Origin: Rhizobium sp. BK316
Lineage (GTDB): Bacteria > Pseudomonadota > Alphaproteobacteria > Rhizobiales > Rhizobiaceae
NCBI RefSeq assembly: GCF_014193695.1
Contig: NZ_JACHZR010000004.1
Location: 310,001-374,000, forward strand
Reading direction: 5' to 3'
DNA length: 64,000 nt
The position numbers were made by a program, and so were the translations under genes. The notes beneath the pieces were generated by a model. The model had not been told where the DNA came from and did no database searches. It saw nothing but the letters and a program-made list of their open reading frames with translations. This document shows, piece by piece, positions 1 through 8,405 of this stretch; positions within the stretch are counted from its first letter, which is position 1; each line of letters starts with the position of its first letter.

Positions 1-785
1 ACCCGCTCGACACCGAGGTTCTCGCCGGGCTCGTCGTGCATCCCTTCGCCGATGCGGAAAAGGTGCTGAAGGAATACCGGCAGGCGCTGGAGGCGGCGCC
101 CGACGAACTGACCTGCTGGGTGGTGATGCGCCAGGCGCCGCCGCTGCCCTTCCTGCCGGCCGAATGGCATGGCAAGGAGATCGTGGTGCTGGCGATGTGC
201 TATTGCGGAGATGTCGCGGCGGGTGAAAAGGCTGCGGCCAGGTTGCGCGCTATCGGAAAGCCGATTGCCGATATCGTCGGCCCGATGCCGTTCACCGGCT
301 GGCAGCAGGCCTTCGATCCGCTGCTCACACCAGGTGCGCGCAATTACTGGAAAAGCCAGGATTTCGCTTCCCTGTCCGATGCGGCGATCGACGTGCTGCT
401 CAAGGCGGTGCGCAGGCTGCCCGGCCCAGAATGCGAGATCTTCATCGGTCATGTCGGGGGTGCTGCCGGCCGGGTGGCCAACGAGGCCACCGCGTTTCCG
501 CAGCGCAGCTCGCATTTCGTCATGAACGTGCATGCCCGCTGGCGGGAAACCGGGATGGATGGAAACTGCGTCGGCTGGGCGCGCGAGCTTTTCGAGGCCA
601 CCAAGCCGCATGCTGTGGGAACCGCCTATATCAACTTCATGCCTGACGACGAAACCGACCGGGTCGAAGCCGCCTATGGCGCCAACTACGCCCGCCTTGC
701 TGAGATCAAGCGGCGTTACGATCCGAACAATCTGTTCCGGATGAACCAGAACGTGAAGCCGATGGCGACGGTGCGGACTGCCTGA
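1..785 (+). CDS. FAD-binding oxidoreductase, C-terminal part (5' end outside window)
   Basis: The frame is open from the first bases of the window, so the N-terminal FAD-binding (PCMH-type) domain lies upstream and only about 260 residues are visible. The tail has the signature of a berberine-bridge-enzyme (BBE) domain: a Y-G-x-N-Y-x-R-L stretch followed by K-R-R-Y-D-P-N-N-L-F-R-M-N-Q-N at the end, which in this family closes over the flavin. Such proteins are flavin-dependent oxidases or dehydrogenases of small organic substrates; the substrate cannot be told from this part. The GTG at 36 is an internal valine codon, since the same frame continues upstream with no stop. The next gene starts about 200 bases on and need not be co-transcribed. 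Confidence 0.85.
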   Translation, partial: PLDTEVLAGLVVHPFADAEKVLKEYRQALEAAPDELTCWVVMRQAPPLPFLPAEWHGKEIVVLAMCYCGDVAAGEKAAARLRAIGKPIADIVGPMPFTGWQQAFDPLLTPGARNYWKSQDFASLSDAAIDVLLKAVRRLPGPECEIFIGHVGGAAGRVANEATAFPQRSSHFVMNVHARWRETGMDGNCVGWARELFEATKPHAVGTAYINFMPDDETDRVEAAYGANYARLAEIKRRYDPNNLFRMNQNVKPMATVRTA

Positions 786-993
786 GGATTGATGTTTTAG
801 GAAAGGAATTTCGCGCCAGCGCCGGAATGTGGAGGTGTTGGCGTGAAGTCGGCCACCCAGCGCTCCACATCTAGCCTGTATGAACAGGTTGCACCGCTTT
901 CCCACAGCCTTGTCATCTTCCTGAAACACGAGTCTGATTTTGGAAGACCAGACGAAGAACGATGGGACACGAGCGGAAAGGCTTGTGACAGAC

Positions 994-1806
994 ATGATGG
1001 AACCTCGGCGCTTCCGCACCCTCTTCATTTCCGATGTGCATCTCGGCTCGAAGGCCGCCAAGGCGGATTTCCTGCTGGATTTCCTTAGATATCACGAGGC
1101 AGACACGATCTACCTCGTCGGCGATATCGTCGATGGCTGGCGCCTGAAGCGCAGCTGGTATTGGCCGCAGGTCTGCAACGACGTGGTCCAGAAGCTCTTG
1201 CGCAAGGCGCGCAAGGGTACACGTGTCGTCTATATCCCGGGCAATCACGACGAATTCCTGCGCGCCTTTCCGGGCATGCATTTCGGCGGCATCGAGGTCG
1301 TCGAGCGCATCATCCATGACGGCGCCGACGGCAAGAAGTACCTGATCCTGCATGGCGACGAATTCGACGTCGTCGTGCGCAACGCCCGGCTGCTCGCATA
1401 TCTCGGCGACTGGGCCTACGACACGGCGATTCGCATCAACATCGTGCTCGCAGCGGTCCGCCGCCGCCTTGGCATGCCCTACTGGTCCTTCTCGGCCTGG
1501 GCGAAGCTGCAGGTCAAACATGCCGTCAATTTCATCGGTGAGTTCCAGCGCGTGGTTGCCGAGGAAGCCCGCAAGAACGGCGCCGACGGCGTCATCTGCG
1601 GCCATATCCATCACGCCGTGATCGAGGATATGGACGGCATCCGCTACATCAATACCGGCGACTGGGTCGAAAGCTGCACGGCGATCGTCGAGCATGAGGA
1701 CGGCACGTTCGAACTCATCACGTGGCGCGCATTGGCCAGCAACGTGCCGGCGCTGACCTCAATCGAATTGCTTGAAGAGGGCGATTTCGCCCCGCAGGCC
1801 GCCTGA
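994..1806 (+). CDS. LpxH-like metallophosphoesterase (UDP-2,3-diacylglucosamine diphosphatase family)
   Basis: A 270-residue calcineurin-like phosphoesterase with all metal-binding motifs: D-V-H (D14, H16), G-D-I-V-D-G-W (D44), G-N-H-D-E, H-G-D-E-F-D and C-G-H-I-H-H. The tryptophan after the second motif and the general layout match the COG2908/LpxH family, which hydrolyses UDP-2,3-diacylglucosamine to lipid X in lipid A synthesis on the inner face of the membrane. Many alphaproteobacteria use the unrelated LpxI for that step, so this paralogue may act on another nucleotide- or lipid-diphosphate. I chose the ATG at 994, with a GGAAAGG 12 bases upstream; in-frame TTG 940 and ATG 997 are alternatives. 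Confidence 0.8.
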   Translation: MMEPRRFRTLFISDVHLGSKAAKADFLLDFLRYHEADTIYLVGDIVDGWRLKRSWYWPQVCNDVVQKLLRKARKGTRVVYIPGNHDEFLRAFPGMHFGGIEVVERIIHDGADGKKYLILHGDEFDVVVRNARLLAYLGDWAYDTAIRINIVLAAVRRRLGMPYWSFSAWAKLQVKHAVNFIGEFQRVVAEEARKNGADGVICGHIHHAVIEDMDGIRYINTGDWVESCTAIVEHEDGTFELITWRALASNVPALTSIELLEEGDFAPQAA

Positions 1807-1995
1807 ATATTGTGGGCGTACCGCTCCGGCCTGGCCGGTGCACCAGGAATTTAGCCGTTGCCGCCTGGCGACAGGCCCTATTTATTTTTTAAATCGTTTC
1901 GACTTATCTCCGAAACGTTACAGCAGGGCTATTTCTCGCCATAGTCGTGTTTGATTGGATGTGTTAGGCAACGCAGAGTTTCCTTCAGGTCCACC

Positions 1996-3216
1996 ATGAT
2001 TCCCGCACAAAATCCCTTAACGGGTGAGGGAGCGCCGCCGCGCTTCCGGCTGTTCAGCGCGCTTTGCTACAGCGCGCCGCTGCTGGTCAACGGTATCGTC
2101 CTGCCCTTCTTCCCCGTCTGGCTTTCGACTCACCAGTTCAATGATCATCAGATCGGCACCATCCTCGCCGTGCCGATGGTGGTGCGCGTTCTCGTCGCGC
2201 CGATCGTGGCGGTCTTTGCCGACCGCATGCAGGAGCGGGCGCATGTGCTTTTATGGTCGGGCATCCTGTCGCTCCTGACGGCGATTGCGCTCTACTGGAC
2301 GGCGGATTTCTGGCCGGTGCTGATCGTCTTTGCGCTGCAGGGCGCGACGTTTGCGCCCTATGTGCCGGTCGTCGAATCGATTGTGATCTCGGGTGTGCGC
2401 CGCTGGGGGCTCGATTACGGCTCCATGCGCGTCTGGGGCTCCATCGCTTTCATCATTTCAACGCTCGTCGGCGGTGAGCTGGTCGGGCGCTGGGGTGGCG
2501 AAATGGTGCTGCCCGTGATGATCTTCGGCTTCGTCTTGACCATCACGATGGCGATATTCTGTCCGCGCATCGGGCCGACGCGGCGGCGCGGTCAGCCGAT
2601 CAATCTTCCGGCGACGACGGGCAGCGGGCTTCGCGAGCCGCATCTGCTCCTGTTGCTGCTCGGCGTTTCAATCCAGCAGGCGAGCCATGCGCTGCTCAAC
2701 GCCTTTTCCTCGATCTACTGGCACCAGCTCGGCTTTTCCGGGACGGAGGTCGGAATCCTCTGGAGCGCAGGGGTTGCCTCCGAAGTAACGGTGTTCTTCC
2801 TGTCACGGCGCCTCAACCGCCGCTTCAATGCCTGGACGCTGATTCGTTTCGGCTGTGCCGTCAGCGTGTGCCGCTGGGTGTTCTTCCCGACGGAGACGAG
2901 TTTCATCGGCTTCTTCGCGCTGCAATGCCTGCATGGCTTTACCTATGCCTTCGTGCATACGGGCGTGCAGCGGCGCATCGTTGCCACCGTGCAGGAAACA
3001 CAGGAAGCCTCGGCTCAGGGCGCCTATTTCTTCTATATCGGCATGGCTTCAGGCCTGATGACCATCGCGTCAGGCTATATCTATTCGGCGCTCGGGCTGA
3101 ACAGCTATTATGTCATGGCCTGTGTCGCGGCCTTCGGGCTCGCCATCGTCATCATCGCCTATTACCTTCAGCCCCAGAGGGTGGCTTCGGGCGGGAATAC
3201 GAGGGAGCCGGCATAA
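1996..3216 (+). CDS. MFS transporter (HcaT / nucleoside-symporter-like)
   Basis: A 406-residue hydrophobic protein with about 12 predicted membrane segments and the MFS layout of two six-helix halves. An R-V-L-V-A-P segment followed by F-A-D-R-M-Q-E-R corresponds to the loop 2-3 signature. The sequence style resembles the MFS_1-like group that includes 3-phenylpropionate transporter HcaT and nucleoside symporters, but the substrate is unknown. The ATG at 1996 is preferred over the longer TTG at 1951 because it starts just before the first helix; no strong ribosome-binding site is visible for either. The 3' end overlaps the convergent epimerase gene by 49 bases. Confidence 0.8.
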   Translation: MIPAQNPLTGEGAPPRFRLFSALCYSAPLLVNGIVLPFFPVWLSTHQFNDHQIGTILAVPMVVRVLVAPIVAVFADRMQERAHVLLWSGILSLLTAIALYWTADFWPVLIVFALQGATFAPYVPVVESIVISGVRRWGLDYGSMRVWGSIAFIISTLVGGELVGRWGGEMVLPVMIFGFVLTITMAIFCPRIGPTRRRGQPINLPATTGSGLREPHLLLLLLGVSIQQASHALLNAFSSIYWHQLGFSGTEVGILWSAGVASEVTVFFLSRRLNRRFNAWTLIRFGCAVSVCRWVFFPTETSFIGFFALQCLHGFTYAFVHTGVQRRIVATVQETQEASAQGAYFFYIGMASGLMTIASGYIYSALGLNSYYVMACVAAFGLAIVIIAYYLQPQRVASGGNTREPA

Positions 3217-4151
3217 TTCAGGCCGGGTTCGCGGTCGCGGGCAAGCAGCAGCGGGCCGTCGAGATCGACGAAATCGGCGTCCTGCGCCAGCAATACGGCC
3301 GGCGCCATGGCAAGCGAGGTGCCGACCATGCAGCCGATCATAATCGAAAAGCCTAACCGCTGCCCCTCGGCCTTCATTTCCAGCGCCTCCGTCAGGCCGC
3401 CCGTCTTGTCGAGCTTGATGTTAACAGCGTCATAGCGGTCAGCAAGGCTTGCGAGATCGCCGGTGTGATGGACGCTCTCATCGGCACAAACGAGAACATG
3501 GCGGGCGATCTCCGCCAGCATGTCGTCGCGGCCGGCCGGCAGAGGCTGTTCCACGAGGGCAATATTGGCTTCGGCAGCGATGCGCAGGTGGTGTTCCAAC
3601 CTGTCTTCCGGCCAGCCTTCATTGGCGTCGAGAATGATGGCGGCATCGGGGGCCGCCGCACGCACGGCACGGATGCGGCTTTCGTCATCGCCGGTGCCGA
3701 CCTTGACCTTGAGGAGGGGACGTTGCGCATGTTCGCGCGCCTGCGCTGCCATCACATCGGGCTCGCCGAGCGAGATCGTATAGGCCGTGGTCAGCGGTTT
3801 CAGCTTGCGCAGATCAAGGCGGGAGGCGACGCTCTTGCCCGAGAGTTTGGCTTCCAGATCCCAGAGCGCGCAATCGACGGCGTTGCGGGCAGCGCCCAGC
3901 GGCATGGCGTGCAGCAGTTCTTCGCGCGAAATACCTCCCTCGATCAACGGTCGAGCCGATTCGATCTGCGCCAGAACGCTTTCCATCGTCTCGCCATAGC
4001 GGCGATAGGGCACACATTCGCCGAGCCCCTTGGCTCCCGATTCCGTCAACGTGCAGGTGATCACGTCCGCAGAGGTTTTTGTCCCTCTGGAAATGGTGAA
4101 AGAGCCCGCAATCGGGAATGAATTCATCTGGATATCAAGATGGCGCGGCAT
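3168..4151 (-). CDS. L-Ala-D/L-Glu (dipeptide) epimerase, enolase superfamily
   Basis: 327 residues of the mandelate-racemase/muconate-lactonizing enzyme fold. The catalytic K-x-K pair is present (K148, K150 in L-K-V-K-V-G), as are the metal ligands in L-D-A-N-E-G-W (D175), V-E-Q-P-L-P and C-A-D-E-S, and the opposing base lysine in N-I-K-L-D-K-T-G-G. This set is typical of AE-epimerases such as YcjG, which recycle the murein dipeptide L-Ala-D-Glu to L-Ala-L-Glu in the cytoplasm. The start at 4151 has a good AGGAGAG a few bases upstream; M9 is a weaker alternative. It is convergent with and overlaps the MFS gene, and its start lies against the divergent mlaE frame. Confidence 0.88.
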   Translation of the reverse strand: MPRHLDIQMNSFPIAGSFTISRGTKTSADVITCTLTESGAKGLGECVPYRRYGETMESVLAQIESARPLIEGGISREELLHAMPLGAARNAVDCALWDLEAKLSGKSVASRLDLRKLKPLTTAYTISLGEPDVMAAQAREHAQRPLLKVKVGTGDDESRIRAVRAAAPDAAIILDANEGWPEDRLEHHLRIAAEANIALVEQPLPAGRDDMLAEIARHVLVCADESVHHTGDLASLADRYDAVNIKLDKTGGLTEALEMKAEGQRLGFSIMIGCMVGTSLAMAPAVLLAQDADFVDLDGPLLLARDREPGLNYAGSLVFPPEATLWG

Positions 4152-5422
4152 ATTTGCTCTCCTGCGAGCATGGAAATTGCGCGTTGCTTCTGTATATTAA
4201 CGCGCCGGGCGGCGAATACCATGTTCGCGAGTCGGGACTGTCGCTGCAAGCATTGAAAGACACAAGTATTTTGAAGTCCGAGAAACGCAACGCCGCCTCG
4301 CTGCATGTGGACGACCGAGCCGGGGGCTCGGGTCAGCATGTGCATCTTGAAGGCAACTGGCGCAGCGCCAACATCCATCTCGTCCTGCAGGATTTCGAGA
4401 AGCTGTCACGCAACAACAGCGGTGACCTGACACTCGATCTTGCCAATGTCACCGATATCGACACCGCCGGCATCTGGCTTCTTTGCCGGCTAAAGAAAAA
4501 GCAGGAAGAGGCGGGGCGAACGGTTCACTTCGAGGGCACGAGCCAGCATATCGACGAGTTGATCGCCACCTTCTCCAAGGAGCCTGAAAAGCAGGAGCCC
4601 GAGCAGAAGGAGAAGCTGTCGATCGCCGAGCGCATCCTCGCACCGATCGGGCGGATGACCCTCGATGTCTGGGACAATGTCGCCGCCTCCATGTATATCC
4701 TCGGCTCGGCGGTGCGCGGCGCGCAGATGAAATTCGGCCGCGGCAGCGGCGTTTCGCCGGCCTCGATCGTCAACCAGATCGATCATATGGGCGTGCGCGC
4801 CGTTCCAATCATCCTGCTGATGTCCTTCCTGATCGGTGCGATCATCGCGCAGCAGGGAGCCTTCCAGCTTCGCTATTTCGGTGCCGAGATCTTCGTCGTC
4901 GATCTCGTCGGCATCCTGCAGCTGCGTGAGATCGGCGTGCTTCTGACCGCGATCATGATTGCCGGCCGTTCGGGCAGCGCGATCACCGCCGAAATCGGCT
5001 CCATGAAGATGCGCGAGGAAGTCGACGCGCTGAAGGTGATGGGCCTCAACCCGATCGGCGTGCTGATCTTCCCGCGGCTGGTGGCATTGACGGTTGCGCT
5101 GCCGCTCCTGACCATCATTGCCAACTTCGCCTCGTTGGCGGGTGCGGCTGCAGTCGCCTATCTGTATTCGGGCATTACCTTTGCCACCTTCCTGTCGCGC
5201 CTGCATGAGGCCGTGACGCTTTCGACCGTATTGGCCGGCATGATCAAGGCGCCCTTCATGGCGCTCGTCATCGGCATCGTTGCAGCCGTCGAGGGGCTGA
5301 AAGTCGGCGGCAGCGCCGAATCGCTCGGCCAGCATGTGACGGCTTCCGTCGTGAAGGCGATTTTCGTCGTCATCCTGATGGACGGGCTTTTTGCGATGTT
5401 CTATGCAGCGATTGACTTCTGA
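4118..5422 (+). CDS. mlaE: MlaE-family lipid ABC transporter permease with N-terminal STAS domain
   Basis: The C-terminal 260 residues form a typical MlaE/YrbE permease with five to six membrane helices and the coupling motif M-R-E-E-V-D-A-L-K-V-M-G-L-N-P. Ahead of it lies a STAS-like domain (L-D-L-A-N-V-T-D-I-D-T-A-G), which in most bacteria is a separate MlaB protein, so permease and STAS are fused here as in many alphaproteobacteria. With MlaF and MlaD it should move phospholipid between the inner membrane and periplasm. The ATG at 4118 gives 434 residues but overlaps the divergent epimerase start by 34 bases and has no clear ribosome-binding site; TTG 4253, TTG 4271 or GTG 4307 would still keep the STAS domain. 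The next gene starts one base after the stop. Confidence 0.88.
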   Translation: MNSSGYQDGAAYLLSCEHGNCALLLYINAPGGEYHVRESGLSLQALKDTSILKSEKRNAASLHVDDRAGGSGQHVHLEGNWRSANIHLVLQDFEKLSRNNSGDLTLDLANVTDIDTAGIWLLCRLKKKQEEAGRTVHFEGTSQHIDELIATFSKEPEKQEPEQKEKLSIAERILAPIGRMTLDVWDNVAASMYILGSAVRGAQMKFGRGSGVSPASIVNQIDHMGVRAVPIILLMSFLIGAIIAQQGAFQLRYFGAEIFVVDLVGILQLREIGVLLTAIMIAGRSGSAITAEIGSMKMREEVDALKVMGLNPIGVLIFPRLVALTVALPLLTIIANFASLAGAAAVAYLYSGITFATFLSRLHEAVTLSTVLAGMIKAPFMALVIGIVAAVEGLKVGGSAESLGQHVTASVVKAIFVVILMDGLFAMFYAAIDF

Positions 5423-5423
5423 C

Positions 5424-6275
5424 ATGGCGGGCGGCGTGGATCAGCAACCGATCGAGACGACCAAGAACGGGAACCGGGATGTCGTGCTGTCGGCGCGCGA
5501 CGTCACGGTCGGTTTCGGACCCAAAGTGGTTCTCGACAAGCTCAACCTCGATATCTACCGCGGTGAAATCCTCGGCTTCGTCGGCGCTTCGGGCACCGGC
5601 AAATCGGTGCTGATGCGCACCGTGCTTCGCCTGCTGCCGCGCCGCTCCGGCACCATCAAGATCTTGGGTCAGGATTTCGACGAGCTGGACGAGCCGGAAC
5701 GCAATGCGCTCGACATGCGTCTCGGCGTCCTCTTCCAGCAGGGCGCACTCTTCTCCTCGCTGACGGTGAAGGAGAATATCCAGGTGCCGATGCGCGAATA
5801 TCTCGACCTGCCAGCCTCGCTGATGGATGAGCTCGCGCATCTGAAGATCCGCATGGTGGGCCTCGCCGCTGACGCTGCCGACAAATATCCTTCCGAGCTT
5901 TCGGGCGGCATGATCAAGCGCGCAGCGCTTGCCCGCGCGCTTGCGCTCGATCCCGAGCTCGTCTTCCTCGACGAGCCGACGTCGGGCCTCGATCCGATCG
6001 GTGCGGCGGAATTCGACGAGTTGATCGCCAATCTGCGCGATAGCCTGGGGTTAACCGTCTATATGGTGACCCACGACCTCGACAGCCTGTTTTCGGTCTG
6101 CGACCGTATTGCCGTGCTTGGAAAGAAGCGGGTAATGGTGGAAGGAACGATCGACGACATGCTGGCCTACGACGATCCGTGGGTTCAGGCTTACTTCAAG
6201 GGCAAGCGCGCGCGTTCGATCGTGCCGCAGGACGACGCGCCAGCGGCCCGGGCGCGGCATGACAGCGGGAAGTGA
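5424..6275 (+). CDS. mlaF: MlaF-type ABC transporter ATP-binding protein
   Basis: A 283-residue ABC ATPase with Walker A G-A-S-G-T-G-K-S (54-61), signature L-S-G-G-M-I-K-R, Walker B L-V-F-L-D-E-P-T-S-G-L-D-P and switch histidine in V-T-H-D-L-D. The L-S-G-G-M variant of the signature is characteristic of the MlaF/Ttg2A family, which powers MCE lipid transporters. It should pair with the permease directly upstream at the cytoplasmic face of the inner membrane. I place the start at the ATG at 5424, one base after the mlaE stop, which implies translational coupling; in-frame ATGs at 5391 and 5403 lie inside mlaE. Confidence 0.92.
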   Translation: MAGGVDQQPIETTKNGNRDVVLSARDVTVGFGPKVVLDKLNLDIYRGEILGFVGASGTGKSVLMRTVLRLLPRRSGTIKILGQDFDELDEPERNALDMRLGVLFQQGALFSSLTVKENIQVPMREYLDLPASLMDELAHLKIRMVGLAADAADKYPSELSGGMIKRAALARALALDPELVFLDEPTSGLDPIGAAEFDELIANLRDSLGLTVYMVTHDLDSLFSVCDRIAVLGKKRVMVEGTIDDMLAYDDPWVQAYFKGKRARSIVPQDDAPAARARHDSGK

Positions 6276-6284
6276 CCGGAGACG

Positions 6285-7655
6285 ATGGAAACCAAAGCCA
6301 ATTACACGATCGTCGGCTTTTTCACCGTTCTGGTGATCGCTGCCGCATTCGGCTTCGTCTACTGGATGGCCGAATATGGCCGCAGCGGGCCGATGGCCGA
6401 GCTGATCGTGCGTATTCCGGGCTCCGCCAACGGCCTGAGCGTCGGCTCGCCGGTGCGTTTCAACGGCATCCAGGTCGGTTCGGTGCTGACGCTCTCCATC
6501 GATGCCGACGACCCGCAATATTCGCTGGCCTTTACCGAAGTACGCTCGGATGCGCCGATCTATCCATCCACCAAGGCGGCCCTTGAAATCCAGGGCCTGA
6601 CGGGTGCGGCCTATATCGAGCTTTCGGGCGGCCGCAAGGAAGACAAGAATATTCTTCAGCAGGCGCTGGAAAGCGGCAAGCGCGCCGTGATCGTCGCAGA
6701 CCAGTCGAGCGTCACTAATCTGCTTGCGACCGCCGACAAGATCCTCGACCGCGCCAATGATGCCGTTGGCGAAGTGCAGGGCTTCGTGCGCGATGCACGC
6801 GGGCCGCTGACCAAGACATTGCAGAATGCCGAGACCTTCTCGGATGCGATCGCCAAGAATTCCGGCAATATCGACAGCTTCCTGCAGAGTGTGGGCGATC
6901 TCTCCAACACGGTGCGCAATGTCTCGGGCCGCGTCGACTCGACGCTTGCAGCCGTCGAAGATCTGGTGAAGGCGGTCGACGCGAAGAAGATCAATACGAT
7001 CCTGAGCAATGCCGAGAAGGTGAGCCGTGACATAGCCGACGCCTCCGGCGATCTGAAGGGTCTCGTCGACAAGGTCGACCAGACGGTGACGACCTATAAC
7101 GAATTCGGCAAGAAGGCGCAGGTCACACTCGATCGTGTCGATACGCTGGTCGCCGCCATCGACACCAACAAGGTGAAGGGTTCGGTCGACGATATCGCCC
7201 AGGCGACCAAAGATGCCCGCACCGCTGTCGCCTCGATCCGCGATGTCACCGATACCGTCAGAGACCGCAAGAAAGACATCGATCAGACGATCCAGGACGT
7301 CCAGCAGATGGCGAACAAGCTGAACTCGGCTTCGACGCGCGTCGACGGCATCCTCATCAAGGTCGATGCGCTGCTTGGCTCAGACAATACGAATTCGCTC
7401 TTCACCGAGGCGCGCGCGACACTCGCATCCTTCAAGAAGGTCGCCGACAGCGTCAATGCGCGCATCGGGCCGATCGCCGACAATCTGCAGCGCTTCTCGG
7501 GCAGCGGGCTCAGTGACGTCCAGACGCTGGTCAACGAGCTGCGCGGCACGGCGAACAATCTCAACAATGCCATCAGCAATTTCGACCAGAACCCGCAGCG
7601 GATCATTTTCGGCGGGCCGACGGTCAAGCAATATGACGGGCGCACGCGGCGCTAA
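6285..7655 (+). CDS. mlaD: MlaD/MCE-domain lipid-binding protein
   Basis: 456 residues: one N-terminal membrane anchor (about residues 7-29), then a single MCE/MlaD domain (V-G-S-P-V-R-F-N-G-I-Q-V-G and L-E-I-Q-G-L-T-G-A-A-Y-I-E-L), then about 300 residues of polar, helical, coiled-coil-like sequence ending in I-I-F-G-G-P. Enterobacterial MlaD is about 180 residues, so this is the long-tailed alphaproteobacterial form, whose helices could form a tube or brace across the periplasm. A CCGGAG six bases before the ATG supports the start. It follows mlaF by nine bases and is surely in the same operon. Confidence 0.9.
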   Translation: METKANYTIVGFFTVLVIAAAFGFVYWMAEYGRSGPMAELIVRIPGSANGLSVGSPVRFNGIQVGSVLTLSIDADDPQYSLAFTEVRSDAPIYPSTKAALEIQGLTGAAYIELSGGRKEDKNILQQALESGKRAVIVADQSSVTNLLATADKILDRANDAVGEVQGFVRDARGPLTKTLQNAETFSDAIAKNSGNIDSFLQSVGDLSNTVRNVSGRVDSTLAAVEDLVKAVDAKKINTILSNAEKVSRDIADASGDLKGLVDKVDQTVTTYNEFGKKAQVTLDRVDTLVAAIDTNKVKGSVDDIAQATKDARTAVASIRDVTDTVRDRKKDIDQTIQDVQQMANKLNSASTRVDGILIKVDALLGSDNTNSLFTEARATLASFKKVADSVNARIGPIADNLQRFSGSGLSDVQTLVNELRGTANNLNNAISNFDQNPQRIIFGGPTVKQYDGRTRR

Positions 7656-7710
7656 GCGGCTTCAGTCAGGAATTGCGGGAAATAAGAACAGAGGTCAGGG
7701 GTAGCGTAAT

Positions 7711-8325
7711 ATGGGTCTATCGCATGTGATGTCGCGCCGTTCCTGGATCCGTGGAACGGCGATTATTTTGCCGCTGACGGCAGCACTTCTCGCAGGTTGC
7801 GGAACGGCGGCGAAGAACGACACCTACGATCTCTCTGCAGCCACGGTCGATGGCACCGGTCCGTCGGCCAAGAACAAGCAGATCCTGATTGCCGATCCGA
7901 CGGCGCTGAAGGCGCTGAACAGCGACCAGATCGTCATCCGCGTTTCGCCCTCGGAAATTCAGTATCTGTCGCGCTCGCAGTGGAGCGATACGCTGCCGCG
8001 CATGGTGCAGTCGAAGCTCGTCCAGGCCTTCGAGAATTCCGGAAAGCTCGGCGGCGTCGGAAAGCCGGGGCAGGGATTGGCGATCGACTATCAGCTCGTG
8101 ACCGACATCCGTTCCTTCGAGATCGACGCGGCGTCTGGCAACAAGGCTGTGGTGGAGATTTCCGCCAAGATCCTCAACGATCGAAACGGCACAGTGCGTG
8201 CCCAGCAAGTCTTCCGGGCCACCGCTCCGGCCGGTGGCGACAACGTGAGTTTCGTCAAGGGGTTAGGCCGTGCCTTTACATCGGTCACCGACCAGATTGT
8301 TGGCTGGACGTTGACGTCGATCTAA
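7711..8325 (+). CDS. ABC-type transport auxiliary lipoprotein (PqiC-like)
   Basis: A 204-residue lipoprotein precursor: basic N-terminus, hydrophobic core and lipobox L-L-A-G-C (cysteine about residue 30). The mature part matches the ABC_trans_aux/PqiC family in its length, its Q-I-V-I-R-V-S-P-S-E-I-Q-Y-L core and its W-S-D-T-L-P-R-M-V-Q segment; these lipoproteins sit on the outer membrane and accompany MCE systems. Being the last gene of the mla cluster fits that role, as the outer-membrane end of the lipid path. The ATG at 7711 follows an AGGGG at moderate distance; ATG 7729 is a possible alternative. A strong terminator follows at once. Confidence 0.82.
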   Translation: MGLSHVMSRRSWIRGTAIILPLTAALLAGCGTAAKNDTYDLSAATVDGTGPSAKNKQILIADPTALKALNSDQIVIRVSPSEIQYLSRSQWSDTLPRMVQSKLVQAFENSGKLGGVGKPGQGLAIDYQLVTDIRSFEIDAASGNKAVVEISAKILNDRNGTVRAQQVFRATAPAGGDNVSFVKGLGRAFTSVTDQIVGWTLTSI

Positions 8326-8345
8326 GCCCCTTCTCTTTACAAAAA

Positions 8346-8380
8346 TAAGGCCCGAAACCGTCAGACGGTTTCGGGCCTTA
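8346..8380. terminator. Bidirectional intrinsic terminator
   Basis: A perfect 17-base inverted repeat around a single A: the left arm starts TAAGGCCCGAAACC and the right arm ends GGTTTCGGGCCTTA. A-rich sequence lies on the left and T-rich on the right, so it can end the mla operon from the left and the carboxypeptidase gene from the right. Confidence 0.9.
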
Positions 8381-8405
8381 TTCGTTCCTGACTTGTCTGT
8401 ACAGT

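Noticed and set aside
4490..5425. Minus-strand frame of 311 codons opposite mlaE
   Set aside because: His/Asp/Arg-rich shadow of a membrane protein gene.
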